Shown here one piece after another: positions 25,251 to 33,491 of a stretch of 64,000 nucleotides of DNA; position 1 is the first letter of the stretch; every line of letters starts with the position of its first letter. Position numbers and translations under genes: made by a program. Source of the stretch: Planctomycetota bacterium (lineage in GTDB: Bacteria; Planctomycetota; UBA1135; JACQFD01). The DNA is taken from the NCBI GenBank assembly GCA_016200225.1, contig JACQFD010000021.1, forward strand, positions 1-64,000, in the 5' to 3' direction. Below the pieces are notes generated by a model. The model ran no database searches and was not told where the DNA came from. It saw only the letters and a list, made by a program, of their open reading frames with translations.

Positions 25251-25402
25251 CTGTCAAGACTTCGATTGTTGCCGCTTCCGGCACAATTGATAAGTAAGAA
25301 AAAGCCCATGAAACCTACATCATGGGCTTTTTCTTTGGCGGCACAATGTCCATAACTCTACGCGGAGGGGTGGGAGGTGCTGGGAATCGAACCTTTTTAA
25401 CA
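25215..25402. repeat. 16-bp inverted repeat flanking a hairpin
   Basis: TGTTAAAAAGGTTCGA at 25215-25230 recurs in inverse orientation at 25387-25402. The first copy is inside the recombinase remnant and the second inside the 87-aa gene. The hairpin at 25304-25327 sits in the middle. Confidence 0.6.
25289..25333. repeat. repeated hairpin/terminator (copy 2)
   Basis: Same sequence as 22459-22503: GCCCATG at 25304-25310, CATGGGC at 25321-25327, with T runs on both strands. It overlaps the 3' end of the 87-aa gene (stop 25315). Confidence 0.7.
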
Positions 25403-25578
25403 TCACTTTCTCCCTCTGGTACTGGCTCAATGAGGAGACTATACAGCTCCATCAGAAGGAAAGCCTCACGGCGAGCTTGCTCAACTGTAATCTCTTCTTT
25501 GAATTCCTTCTTCCAGATGGCGCGGAATTCTTCGATTTCAGCATCACTAAAGGAGAGGCTGCTATTTGATGTATCCAT
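25315..25578 (-). CDS. small acidic protein, paralogue of the recombinase-coupled 60-aa protein
   Basis: 87 residues. FSDAEIEEFRAIWKKEFKEE and ARREAFLLMELYSLLIEP match the 60-aa product at 29294 (EDIREFQVIWRKEFKEE, RREASLVLELYSILLEP). The C-terminal tail is Pro/Lys rich and runs into the hairpin. In the intact module the short gene overlaps the recombinase start. Here the recombinase is reduced to a 3' remnant just downstream, so this is the surviving first gene of a degraded module. The domain is small and helical; it could be a recombination directionality or regulatory factor. This is inference. Confidence 0.65.
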   Translation of the reverse strand: MDTSNSSLSFSDAEIEEFRAIWKKEFKEEITVEQARREAFLLMELYSLLIEPVPEGESDVKKVRFPAPPTPPRRVMDIVPPKKKPMM

Positions 25579-25583
25579 TGGTG

Positions 25584-25614
25584 TAACAAGAAACGCCCGA
25601 TGATATATCGGACG
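25584..25614 (-). terminator. probable terminator of the retron operon
   Basis: Minus strand CGTCCGA-(7 nt)-TCGGGCG followed by TTTCTTGTT, about 90 bp after the reverse transcriptase stop. Confidence 0.5.
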
Positions 25615-25700
25615 TCCTTAGCTATTTTTATAATCCCGATGTTGCCAGCTCGCAGTTACGGGATCTTATGTTCTGGCACTCCGAAAGTAAACTGTCCAGC

Positions 25701-26672
25701 TTAAGAGATGTTTTTTATTTGCTCTTGATACGCAAAATAGGAATGCCGCTTCTTTAATAATGCCTTCTTGTCCGCTTCTGATTGTGGTTGCTTTAGTGCT
25801 TTAGCGATTTCATTTCTTTTAAAACGAGTTTTCTTTCCAATACTGAGTCTATTTCTACCAAGTTGAAGTCCTAAATGTTCCTTATGCATTCCCGCCGTAA
25901 GAATCTCTTTCTTTTGGGGATTGATACGAAGCGACTGATTAGGATCATGATGGGCAAGTATATTTTCCAATTCCGTGGAAAATTTGCGCATTTGATCCTC
26001 CTCGATCCTGCTTGCGGTGACGCCTATATCATCAACAAAAATAGTAATCCTCGGATCATGGTGGCGAAGAACTCGTTTCATTTTCCACTGAAGTCTTAGA
26101 AATAAATCGAGGTTGCACCACAAAGCAAGTCGCGGCGATGTTGCGAATCCTCGTGCAAGTGTCTTTTTGGTAGAACCGCTGTTCTTTGGACCAACCGCAA
26201 CACAACATAGTCGAGCGATTAATTGCGCTGCCTCTACGCTACAGCCAAATTTTTTATTGAAGAGATGGAACACTCTCTCTTCGTGGATTTGTTCGAAGAA
26301 TCCTTTTATATCCAACCTCAATAGAGTTCGTTTCCGCTTTTCCCCTAAGAGATGATAGGCAGCTTGAATATGGTTTTTACCGGAAAGCCCACCGAAAATA
26401 AATCCTGGAACCTTCGAATCATGTGGAGCGAGGATTTTCCTATCTATGAGTTTGAGCAACTTGCCGAGTGGTTTGCCAATCGCACTTCGAACATATTTCT
26501 CTTTCTTTGGCTCAGACCGATCGCTATCGTACCAATACGCATCAAAGTTTTGCAAAACATCGTTTATGAGGGCGAGCGCATCGGGATAAGGCAAATCCTT
26601 CCCAGAGATGCGTTTGGCTAACTCATTCTTACTTCTTAAAGCGATAACAGGATAGCGTCGATCTTTAAGCAT
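25701..26672 (-). CDS. retron-type reverse transcriptase
   Basis: 323-residue RT of retron length. LLRLDIKGFFEQI is motif A (D121), ARGFATSPRLALW motif B, ITIFVDDIGV the FVDD catalytic box (about 212-215), KKEILTAGMHKEHLGLQLG the region holding the VTG-like Y motif (here LTAG), and GGLSGKNHIQAAYH an X-region like the NAxxH motif (here QAxxH). No nuclease, maturase or protease domain is fused. The gene starts inside the upstream HTH gene (8-bp overlap). Upstream of that gene is a structured RNA with a long hairpin, as expected for msr-msd. The RT would copy the msd part into multicopy single-stranded DNA that, with the effector, senses phage. Retron class is inferred from the HTH partner; UG/DRT-type RT is the alternative. 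Confidence 0.8.
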   Translation of the reverse strand: MLKDRRYPVIALRSKNELAKRISGKDLPYPDALALINDVLQNFDAYWYDSDRSEPKKEKYVRSAIGKPLGKLLKLIDRKILAPHDSKVPGFIFGGLSGKNHIQAAYHLLGEKRKRTLLRLDIKGFFEQIHEERVFHLFNKKFGCSVEAAQLIARLCCVAVGPKNSGSTKKTLARGFATSPRLALWCNLDLFLRLQWKMKRVLRHHDPRITIFVDDIGVTASRIEEDQMRKFSTELENILAHHDPNQSLRINPQKKEILTAGMHKEHLGLQLGRNRLSIGKKTRFKRNEIAKALKQPQSEADKKALLKKRHSYFAYQEQIKNIS

Positions 26673-26985
26673 GCCTCTTTAGTTTTTTCGATTTAGTCTT
26701 TATGAGATACAGTTGTAGTTTTTCACCTACCGCAACAAGCTTCCTTTCGATATTGGATAATTCTTGCATATGGTTTTTCTCCATAAAAACAAACGGAGCA
26801 ATGGAGCTGGGGCGAACTTCAAGGCTATTAGCAAGTTTTTCCAAAAAGTTTTTTGATACCTCTTTCTGTTTAGTCTCAATCATGGAAATCAAAACTGTCG
26901 AAACATTCAAAGCGCGCGCAAGCTCCTCTTGCGTTAAGTTGCCTTCAATTCTGATTTGTTTAAGTAGCTCAGGAAATGTATACAT
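26665..26985 (-). CDS. XRE-type HTH protein, retron accessory
   Basis: 106 residues. FPELLKQIRIEGNLTQEELARALNVS and VLISMIETKQKEVS form a Cro/C1 helix-turn-helix. A helical tail (MQELSNIERKLVAVGEKLQLYLIK) and a basic C-terminus follow. It is co-translated with the RT (8-bp overlap). Retrons whose only accessory protein is a small HTH are known (type VI in the published classification, from memory), so this is the likely effector or regulator rather than an unrelated repressor. It starts with ATG at 26985, about 150 bp after the RNA. Confidence 0.75.
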   Translation of the reverse strand: MYTFPELLKQIRIEGNLTQEELARALNVSTVLISMIETKQKEVSKNFLEKLANSLEVRPSSIAPFVFMEKNHMQELSNIERKLVAVGEKLQLYLIKTKSKKLKRHA

Positions 26986-27135
26986 ACGAGCTATGTCGTT
27001 AAAGGGCCGTTACTCCATGATGTCGAGCAGAATCCCGATAATCTTGACGATTATCCGCAGAATGCGCTTGATCATGTTTCGCGGCCCCTACATTCGGAAC
27101 GCCCAAGTTAGCACCGCAAGAAGAGTTGCTCACGA

Positions 27136-27460
27136 GGTTGTTATGCATTAGTAAGGGTTTTTATTAAGCGACCTTGATAATGTTACGTGGCTACTTTCAG
27201 GCCCATGGTCATTGTTTCCGAAATACGGCGTTCCGATGGAAAACTTATGACCATGGAGGCCTTAAGTAACCACTGCCACTCTGCGCCTAAATTCTTTCGC
27301 TCATAATTTCTCTTTAACTTGCTCGCCAATTTATCCACCCCACTTCGCCTTCTCTCAGTCTTAGTCGCACACTCAGACTCAGACTTCGATTTAGACGAGG
27401 TAGATGGTTGACCAACTGAGAAACATACAAAGCGACTCTATAGGTGCCGGGGCAACAACC
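27136..27460 (-). ncRNA. candidate retron msr-msd RNA
   Basis: An 87-nt foldback at 27187-27273 pairs, on the minus strand, GTGG with CCAC, TACTT with AAGTA, AGGC with GCCT, CCATGGTCAT with ATGACCATGG and GTTTTCC with GGAAAC around an apical loop, as an msd stem does. Upstream (27290-27453) short helices form a plausible msr: TCTCAGT with ACTGAGA, AGTCGC with GCGACT. GGTTGTT at 27454-27460 and AACAACC at 27136-27142 (minus-strand sense) could be the a1/a2 ends. Two more hairpins lie just upstream (27495-27510 and 27572-27590, both with GAAA-containing loops). Boundaries are estimates; the hairpin itself is certain. Confidence 0.65.
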
Positions 27461-27635
27461 TTTCTTTTCTGTAGCACGGGCAGAAGAGAAGTTCAGGTGC
27501 TTTCGCACCTCAAATCATCGGTTTAATGACCAATCAGTTCTAACTTGCTTTCAACGTGCTATGAAAGTCATCTTATACCTTTCGTATAAGTCACGCAACC
27601 CCCTACTTATCAACAGGTCATCAAATGAGCCTGGG

Positions 27636-27706
27636 CCGGCACATTTGTATATCTTGGCCGGAAATCTCGCTCGACCTAGACTCAATCGGTAAAGTTACAG
27701 ATGGTA
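27636..27706. repeat. repeat downstream of recombinase 3' end (copy B)
   Basis: Similar to 25059-25130. It lies immediately after the intact recombinase stop. Together with copy A it defines the module boundary between recombinase and cargo. Confidence 0.6.
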
Positions 27707-27707
27707 A

Positions 27708-29297
27708 TCATGCTGCCAGTCGAGACGCAGACTCCTTATCGAGCTCTGCGAGGTGTTGGATACTCTGCATTACAGAAATAGACCCTGGATCCGTTAAAAA
27801 GGTTCGAATACCACTGACGTAGCCCGACAATTCGGAATTTGATGGCGTGTTTGACCACCGACGAAACGGTCTTCGCGCGTCAATACTAAGTTTCTTGTCC
27901 TTGAGCAAAGCGTTCGAACCGATGATTTGGACGATAAGGCGCTGCTTGACACAATTGCGCGATTGGAAGCGAGAAACCAAGGTTTTATTGAACAAAACTA
28001 TCTGCCGGGCGGGTTCGAACCACGAACCAACCTTCCTTAGTTTTTCAATGGATTGATCCGCTTGGATCTGCCGGAGTTCAAGTTCCTTCCGTTGTCTTAG
28101 GAATTCATCGTCCGTAATGAGGTCGCGAACGCGGAGTTTTGTGAGGTTGTCTAGTTCGCGGCTCGTTTCGTGGCGTGTCGCTTCGAGCGAGCGAAGCTGA
28201 CGGTCGCGATCGCCGGTGCGACTCGTCGCCAGTCGCTCTAGTTTGTGATTCACCCACTCGGGAATACTCGCCGGAAGAGAAACTTCCCCTAGAAAGTCAC
28301 TGATTTGATTTTCGAGGTCGGCGAGCGTGACGGATGGCTGCGCGCAGTCATAGTCGCGGCGTCGGCGCGTGCAGTGGTAGTAAGTGTAGTGAGAGCCAAA
28401 CCGGTTCGTTCGTTCCTCCGCGGTAACCGAAAGAGCGCACTCGCCGCACTTGATAAGTCCGGTGAAGGCAAAGATCCGTTCCTTCGGCTTCTCACGACCA
28501 GGGCGGCCGAGGATCCGTTGTACGTGGTCGAACTGCTCGAGGCTGATCATCGCTTCATGCTTGCCGGCGTGCGTGCTTCCGTTCCACGTAATGACGCCGG
28601 CATAGAAGGGATTTGTGAAGATCCGATAGACACCCGAAAGTGAGAGTAGGGATCCTCCCAGGCTCTTGCGCGGCCGTGTTCGCAGCCCCCACCGCTTTGT
28701 AGCAATATCCCAGACTTGTCGCGTCGTGTACCCGCCGGTCGCAATCATTTCCCACATCTGGCGAATTAACGGAAATCGGTCCGGGTCGTTGATAATAGTC
28801 TTTGTCTTCGGATCGGTGAGATAGCCCGTGGGCGGATTGGACGGTATCCACCCGTTCTCAAGCTTAGTCCGGTTGCCCCGCTTCACATTTTCCGAGAGCG
28901 AATCTACATAATACTTCGAGTATCCGAATATGATCGAAAGCATGAACTTCCCCTGCGGGTTGTTCTCGAAGGTGAAAGTGGCAAAGTGTAGATCCTTCAG
29001 TAGGCCTTGATCCAACAGGTAAATGATCCTGCCTCCGTCGATCGAATTTCTCGCGAGGCGGTCTGGGTGCCAGGCAACGATGCCGTCGGCCTCGCCGCGC
29101 TCGATGCGCTTGATCATTTCGTCGAAGAGCGGTCTGCCTGGAGCCTTTGCGCTCATGGACTCTTCATAGACTTGTACAATTGTAATGTCACCCCACGCGG
29201 GAAGAAGCCGATCCACTTCGCGGCGCTGGGACTCAATGGAGAGGACCTGACGGTCCTCGTCCTCGCTCGATTTACGGCAATACACAAAGTATTTCAT
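27708..29297 (-). CDS. large serine recombinase, intact
   Basis: 529 residues. An N-terminal resolvase domain carries YCRKSSEDE (nucleophile Ser about 10), SMSAKAPGRP and WHPDRLARN. The recombinase domain follows (NPPTGYL, YRIFTNPFYAGVI), then a zinc ribbon (LIKCGECALSVTAEE, YYHCTRRRR), a coiled coil (ELDNLTKLRVRDLITDDEF) and a conserved tail (YVSGIRTFLTD, LAELDKES). It should integrate or excise DNA between attachment sites without host factors. Its ATG overlaps the stop of the 60-aa gene (ATGA). Directly downstream on the same strand is the retron, and two further 3' ends of the same family lie at 25131 and 22300, so it belongs to a family of repeated modules. Confidence 0.92.
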   Translation of the reverse strand: MKYFVYCRKSSEDEDRQVLSIESQRREVDRLLPAWGDITIVQVYEESMSAKAPGRPLFDEMIKRIERGEADGIVAWHPDRLARNSIDGGRIIYLLDQGLLKDLHFATFTFENNPQGKFMLSIIFGYSKYYVDSLSENVKRGNRTKLENGWIPSNPPTGYLTDPKTKTIINDPDRFPLIRQMWEMIATGGYTTRQVWDIATKRWGLRTRPRKSLGGSLLSLSGVYRIFTNPFYAGVITWNGSTHAGKHEAMISLEQFDHVQRILGRPGREKPKERIFAFTGLIKCGECALSVTAEERTNRFGSHYTYYHCTRRRRDYDCAQPSVTLADLENQISDFLGEVSLPASIPEWVNHKLERLATSRTGDRDRQLRSLEATRHETSRELDNLTKLRVRDLITDDEFLRQRKELELRQIQADQSIEKLRKVGSWFEPARQIVLFNKTLVSRFQSRNCVKQRLIVQIIGSNALLKDKKLSIDARRPFRRWSNTPSNSELSGYVSGIRTFLTDPGSISVMQSIQHLAELDKESASRLAA

Positions 29298-29473
29298 ACA
29301 GTTGGTGTTTTCCCGTGTACCAGTGGTTCCTCGTCTGCGGGTTCCAGGAGTATTGAGTAGAGTTCAAGAACGAGGGATGCCTCGCGTCGGGCTCGTTCGA
29401 AGGAAATCTCCTCTTTGAACTCCTTCCTCCAAATCACCTGAAACTCTCGGATGTCCTCTTCGGTGAGCTGCAT
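29294..29473 (-). CDS. 60-aa protein coupled to the serine recombinase
   Basis: MQLTEEDIREFQVIWRKEFK, then RRREASLVLELYSILLEP-like helices (seen as ARREASLVLELYSILL). The ATG at 29473 sits just after a GGAGGT ribosome site. The stop overlaps the recombinase start by four bases. It is homologous to the 87-aa product at 25315. Small acidic helical proteins of this kind are encoded next to such recombinases in many environmental genomes. A directionality or control factor is a reasonable guess. Confidence 0.7.
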   Translation of the reverse strand: MQLTEEDIREFQVIWRKEFKEEISFERARREASLVLELYSILLEPADEEPLVHGKTPTV

Positions 29474-29672
29474 ACCTCCGATCGTACGCGGCACTGAACC
29501 TATCCCGCGAGACTTCTTAAGTTGCCGCTGTCGGCACGTCGTCGGTTGCCGGATGACTAACAATACAAGCTTAGACGCTCGGCAACCTGGCTCCCACCCA
29601 TCAACCCCATAGAAGCGTACATCGAGTCTTGCAGTCAAGAGAGGAGTAATCAATTGAGTCGTAATATTAAAA

Positions 29673-29696
29673 AGCCTCGCGCGTGTGCGCGAGGCT
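29673..29696 (-). terminator. strong terminator
   Basis: AGCCTCGCGC-(4 nt)-GCGCGAGGCT, perfect 10-bp stem followed on the minus strand by TTTTTAAT. It ends the sigma-like/100-aa gene operon. Confidence 0.85.
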
Positions 29697-29723
29697 GCCA
29701 AGAGATTCATCGGAGAAGTAAGA

Positions 29724-30026
29724 TCAATGCTCGCCGGTAAGGCGAATGGTAGTACCCGACCGGTTAGGCTCCGTGATGATTTGAAACCAGACGCCGGCAG
29801 AGGTGCGATACCGTGAGGTGAGCGGGCCACCATGCTCTAGCGCGCTATCATTTGCATCACGCTCTCTATCTTTGACCTCGCCCCAATCGCCTCGGACATG
29901 GCGCGCAAGCGAGTCGGCGACCTCAATCGGATTAAGGCGCCGCGCCGCGTTGAGAGTCGTTACTACATTTCCGAGCCTAAACTTAGCATCAGCGGGAAGG
30001 TGTAGGGCGTGTTCAGGAATTACCAT
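29724..30026 (-). CDS. plasmid-type 100-aa protein (paralogue 1)
   Basis: 100 residues: FRLGNVVTTLNAARRLNP, LARHVRGDWGEV, WFQIITEPNRSGTTIRLTGEH. It is homologous over its whole length to the product at 33772 (LARHVTGDWGEV, FWIITEWDRSLTTVLLPEDY). This family is common on plasmids and integrative elements and is sometimes mislabelled as restriction-related; its function is unknown. It overlaps the sigma-like gene by 14 bp and is followed by a strong terminator. Confidence 0.75.
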   Translation of the reverse strand: MVIPEHALHLPADAKFRLGNVVTTLNAARRLNPIEVADSLARHVRGDWGEVKDRERDANDSALEHGGPLTSRYRTSAGVWFQIITEPNRSGTTIRLTGEH

Positions 30027-30720
30027 GCATCCCTCCCGTCAATGCCAACCCATTCCGCTTCAGCTTCTCGCGAAGCCTGGATAAGGCATCGCGATTCTTG
30101 CGACTTGGACGCGCGTCCTCATCGAGGCAAGCGCGTATCTCTTCGGTCGCGATCCCGGCGATCGCAGCCGCTTCGCACATCCGTTGTCGACCGATTTCAG
30201 CCGCGCCGAGGCCCTGAATCGTGAGCTGCCTGAGCACCTCGTGTTCCCGCCGAGTGAGGCGTAGATTCGGGACCGTGTCGTTGAAGAAATGCTCGATGAA
30301 CTCCATGAATCTCCACTCTTGTTCCGTTGGCGCGGCACGAGAGTGGATTTCGAACGCTTCATCCATAGAGCCCAATGGCCGGTGGCTCTGCGTTCGGCGC
30401 GATCTGGCCCGGTCGCGCGCGAGGTGTTGAACGATGTAGGTCTTGATCGCTACATCTGCAGCTTGCTCGGGTGTCGGCAGAGAGAAGAGCGAGGCGTGCT
30501 CTCCATTCTCCAAGAATCGATCGAGGCGTTCGCACAGTTCCAGGCGCACTTCCTGGGCGACGTCTCGCCATTCCTGGAAAATCCGGCAGTGAGAAGCCCA
30601 CCATCGGGAGTGCTGTTCAATCTTAGGCTGGAGCCGTTCCAGGAATTCTGCTCGCTGGGCCGGATCTCGCGACCAGTCAGCAGCTTGCGTTACTACCTTT
30701 CCGTTCGTTGAGATGTTCAT
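30013..30720 (-). CDS. sigma-70-like DNA-binding protein
   Basis: 235 residues. A region-2-like part includes WRDVAQEVRLELCERLDRFLEN, TYIVQHLARDRARSRR; a linker carries RPLGSMDE; a region-4-like helix-turn-helix is LRLTRREHEVLRQLTIQGLGAAEIGRQ, ending with TEEIRACLDEDA-type helices. It resembles sigma factors of mobile elements (compare phage and ICE sigma-like activators). It may direct transcription of element genes, or be a non-sigma regulator built on the same fold. It starts with ATG at 30720, with a 245-bp untranscribed-looking gap upstream. The last codons contain the GGGAGGG ribosome site of the next gene. Confidence 0.65.
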   Translation of the reverse strand: MNISTNGKVVTQAADWSRDPAQRAEFLERLQPKIEQHSRWWASHCRIFQEWRDVAQEVRLELCERLDRFLENGEHASLFSLPTPEQAADVAIKTYIVQHLARDRARSRRTQSHRPLGSMDEAFEIHSRAAPTEQEWRFMEFIEHFFNDTVPNLRLTRREHEVLRQLTIQGLGAAEIGRQRMCEAAAIAGIATEEIRACLDEDARPSRKNRDALSRLREKLKRNGLALTGGMHGNS

Positions 30721-30965
30721 ATCTATTCTCCACCCACACGAGGGTAAAATGGTTTGTGAATGTACAGCTAGTTATGTACTTCCCTCAGCATCGCGCAACG
30801 AACATCCGCCCACCAAGACTGACAGATGTGCCGGGAACGGCATAAAAAGCGTCAGTTTTGGCGAGGCACTCCATCCCCGGCGTTCACATCCCCAGATCTT
30901 CCGCGTTCACCAACCCTAATATTACAAGGCCACGATCCATTGACGGGCAGCCATACAAGTGCGCC

Positions 30966-33491
30966 TCACGTCGTAAACCTTCCGAATTCTTTTGCTAACG
31001 ACTCAATTTCACCTTGCCCCTTCCATTTCTGTAGAAAGGCCTCCTTCAATCGATTCTTAATGGATTCAATCTGCGCACGGTCCTTCGAAATGGGTAGCTT
31101 TAATTCCTTCCAGCGGTCTCCAATATTGGGAAGTGTCGTGTCTATCAAGATTTTACCGTACAGTTGTTTTTGTGTCAGCGCATGCGAGAACAGATAGAGC
31201 AGATAGAAAGCGTCGATACCGTATTCATTATCTTCCTTTAGTACTCGAAATGTCTGTATCTCTTTTGTAAGAAGAACGCGGGTGTCAAATTCAGCCACCA
31301 TTGCTACGCTTCCAATTCGATAGCTTCCACGACGAACGAAGAGTACGTCTTTCGCCGCCAAGTCAAAGCCCTTCGCTTTGACACGCTTATATTCAGATTC
31401 GGGGATGAGCGAGGTTGGGTTCTTATACATTGCCCAATTGACGATATCAGCGACGCGGACGTACGGAACCTCACCCCTTCCCTTGAACTTCCCTCGTGGT
31501 GACCCATGGCCGGAGTAGGATCCAATAATTCCCTCATTCATGAGCCTTCGCACTGTGACCATGTTGAATCCTTGCTCATCCGCTTCTCTTTCTACGTCTG
31601 TCAGGCGTTTTTTCCAGTAGTAACGCGGGACAAAGACGCTTCCCTTCACGTCTTTGGGGCTGATCGTGAAGACATACTTATTATCAGGATCGGAAGGATT
31701 ATCCAACTCTTTCATGACTGGGACGCTGTCATCCCAAATCTCATCCGTCTGATTGTTATTTTCATCGAATCTATAGATCGGTTGGCCGTTGTGGTCGTGG
31801 CCGATTTCCTCACAGACCGCCATGGTGATCTTGTCCCGTTGCGGGATGCCCTTCTCAAGAATCATTAGCAATGTTTTCGCATTACAGTACGGACGGAAAG
31901 TATTATGTGGAAGATCAATTATGGCTAAGACGCTATTGCCTCGCAAAAGATAGTCAAGAACGTACCTGACCTTGGGTGCATGAAAATACGTCTCCGGCAG
32001 CACGATGGCCAACCTGCCGCCATCCTTGAGAAGTTGCAGACACCTTTCCACAAAGAGAACTTGAGGCTCCGTTTCCTTCTCCTTCTTCGTCTCGACGAAT
32101 CCGTTTCCTTCTTTTTTCCAGACATGCCCCAAGGAAAAATTCTTCGCATCATCCTTCAAGACCCTTATCTTGCTTCCAAAAGGAGGATTCGTCATCACAA
32201 CGTCAAACTGCTTTAGACTATTATTCTCATCGACGAACAGGGCTTTTGCTCGTTGATTGTATTCTTCCGGCGAATGAAGAGTATTATCCGATACAATTCC
32301 ACTTTTCCCATCTCCAATAATCGCCATATATGCCTTGGCAATTTTTACGAGATCCGTTTCCTTATCGATTCCAAAAAAGCTTTGCTCGGCAATGCGTCGT
32401 CTTTGCTCCTGCAGATCGGATTCCGACATGCCGCGATATTTCTTATCTTGCCCCATGACATCCCAGACTCGTTCCAGGCAATATATCAAGAAGCCGCCGC
32501 TGCCGCATGCCGGATCCACGATCGTCTGCCCGGGCCTCGGATCGACAAGCTTGACGGCCATTTTTACGATCTCGCGCGGTGTAAAGAATTCACCCTTCTC
32601 GCCGACAAGTTTGCTTTCCGCAAATACTTCAAAGGCGTCTCCGACAACGTCCTTTTCCGTTTTCAATAAACTGAACTGTTCCAGTTGGCCCACGACATAT
32701 CGAATAGATTTCGGATCAAGTTTGATTTCTTCATGTTTATCAAATACTTCATCGCGTCCGAAGTCCCTCTTCACTTCCTCAAATAATTCCTTAATTCGTT
32801 TGGCGACGTCGCGCGCGTTCTCATCGACACCAACACGGAATCTCGGCAATGCGGATTGATCATATTTTTCATCTATAATCTTACAGAAGATAAGGCGTAT
32901 CATTTCCGCGCCTAGCTTTTCTTTCCTACTGATATTTGTATTAGCATATAAGATGCTCAATAGACGATGGAAGACAACCTTTAGATTTTTTGCGGGTCTC
33001 AGACTCTGCTTTGTAATGCGGTCGATATCGGAAAGGGTCTCTCCATTTTTCGGAATCTTGAAGATGAACTCGCGTTTGATCGCCCCGCTCTTGGGTTCAC
33101 GATAGAGATATTCGAAGTCTGACCCGTTTGTCCACACCCCCCAGACGCATGAAGTCGCGGACATGTAGCTCTGGAGCTGCTTGACCCCTTCTTTGCGCGT
33201 CGGTTTCTTTGTTTCAACAATACCAATAATGTCTTCCGACTGGTCGCGCTTGGTCTTGTCCTGCGAGGCGTATATTACGATATCGGCACGCTCATTCTTA
33301 TTTTTTGGAGAGTGTTGTTCTCCTCGCTGGATCTGAACCTCGATATCCATCTGCTCAAGAGCATATCCATAATCCTCATGCAATTCTTTTTCGTATCCTT
33401 GGCGCACCGCTTCCTCCGGCTTTCTGTTATCTACGGTCTTACCAGTAGCGTAATCTGTTATGTAGCCGTCCTTTATTATTTCTCCCTCCAT
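30966..33491 (-). CDS. single-chain type I-like R-M enzyme: nuclease, N6-adenine methylase, target recognition
   Basis: 841 residues. Residues 25-160 resemble the HsdR N-terminal nuclease domain: ERADIVIY (D70) and IVETKKPT (E93, K95), a complete PD-ExK set. Residues 200-560 are an HsdM-type methylase: FFTPREIVKMAVKLVDP, DPACGSGGFLIY (SAM site about 325-340) and MTNPPFGS (catalytic NPPF about 433-437). The C-terminal 200 residues (VPYVRVADIVNWAMYKNP, KDVLFVRRGSYRIGS) are one target-recognition domain. No separate HsdR or HsdS gene is nearby, so the polypeptide may cut, modify and recognise by itself, like type IIG/type I half enzymes. A methylase-only role is possible if the N-terminal domain is inactive. 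AT-richer than its neighbours. Confidence 0.82.
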   Translation of the reverse strand: MEGEIIKDGYITDYATGKTVDNRKPEEAVRQGYEKELHEDYGYALEQMDIEVQIQRGEQHSPKNKNERADIVIYASQDKTKRDQSEDIIGIVETKKPTRKEGVKQLQSYMSATSCVWGVWTNGSDFEYLYREPKSGAIKREFIFKIPKNGETLSDIDRITKQSLRPAKNLKVVFHRLLSILYANTNISRKEKLGAEMIRLIFCKIIDEKYDQSALPRFRVGVDENARDVAKRIKELFEEVKRDFGRDEVFDKHEEIKLDPKSIRYVVGQLEQFSLLKTEKDVVGDAFEVFAESKLVGEKGEFFTPREIVKMAVKLVDPRPGQTIVDPACGSGGFLIYCLERVWDVMGQDKKYRGMSESDLQEQRRRIAEQSFFGIDKETDLVKIAKAYMAIIGDGKSGIVSDNTLHSPEEYNQRAKALFVDENNSLKQFDVVMTNPPFGSKIRVLKDDAKNFSLGHVWKKEGNGFVETKKEKETEPQVLFVERCLQLLKDGGRLAIVLPETYFHAPKVRYVLDYLLRGNSVLAIIDLPHNTFRPYCNAKTLLMILEKGIPQRDKITMAVCEEIGHDHNGQPIYRFDENNNQTDEIWDDSVPVMKELDNPSDPDNKYVFTISPKDVKGSVFVPRYYWKKRLTDVEREADEQGFNMVTVRRLMNEGIIGSYSGHGSPRGKFKGRGEVPYVRVADIVNWAMYKNPTSLIPESEYKRVKAKGFDLAAKDVLFVRRGSYRIGSVAMVAEFDTRVLLTKEIQTFRVLKEDNEYGIDAFYLLYLFSHALTQKQLYGKILIDTTLPNIGDRWKELKLPISKDRAQIESIKNRLKEAFLQKWKGQGEIESLAKEFGRFTT

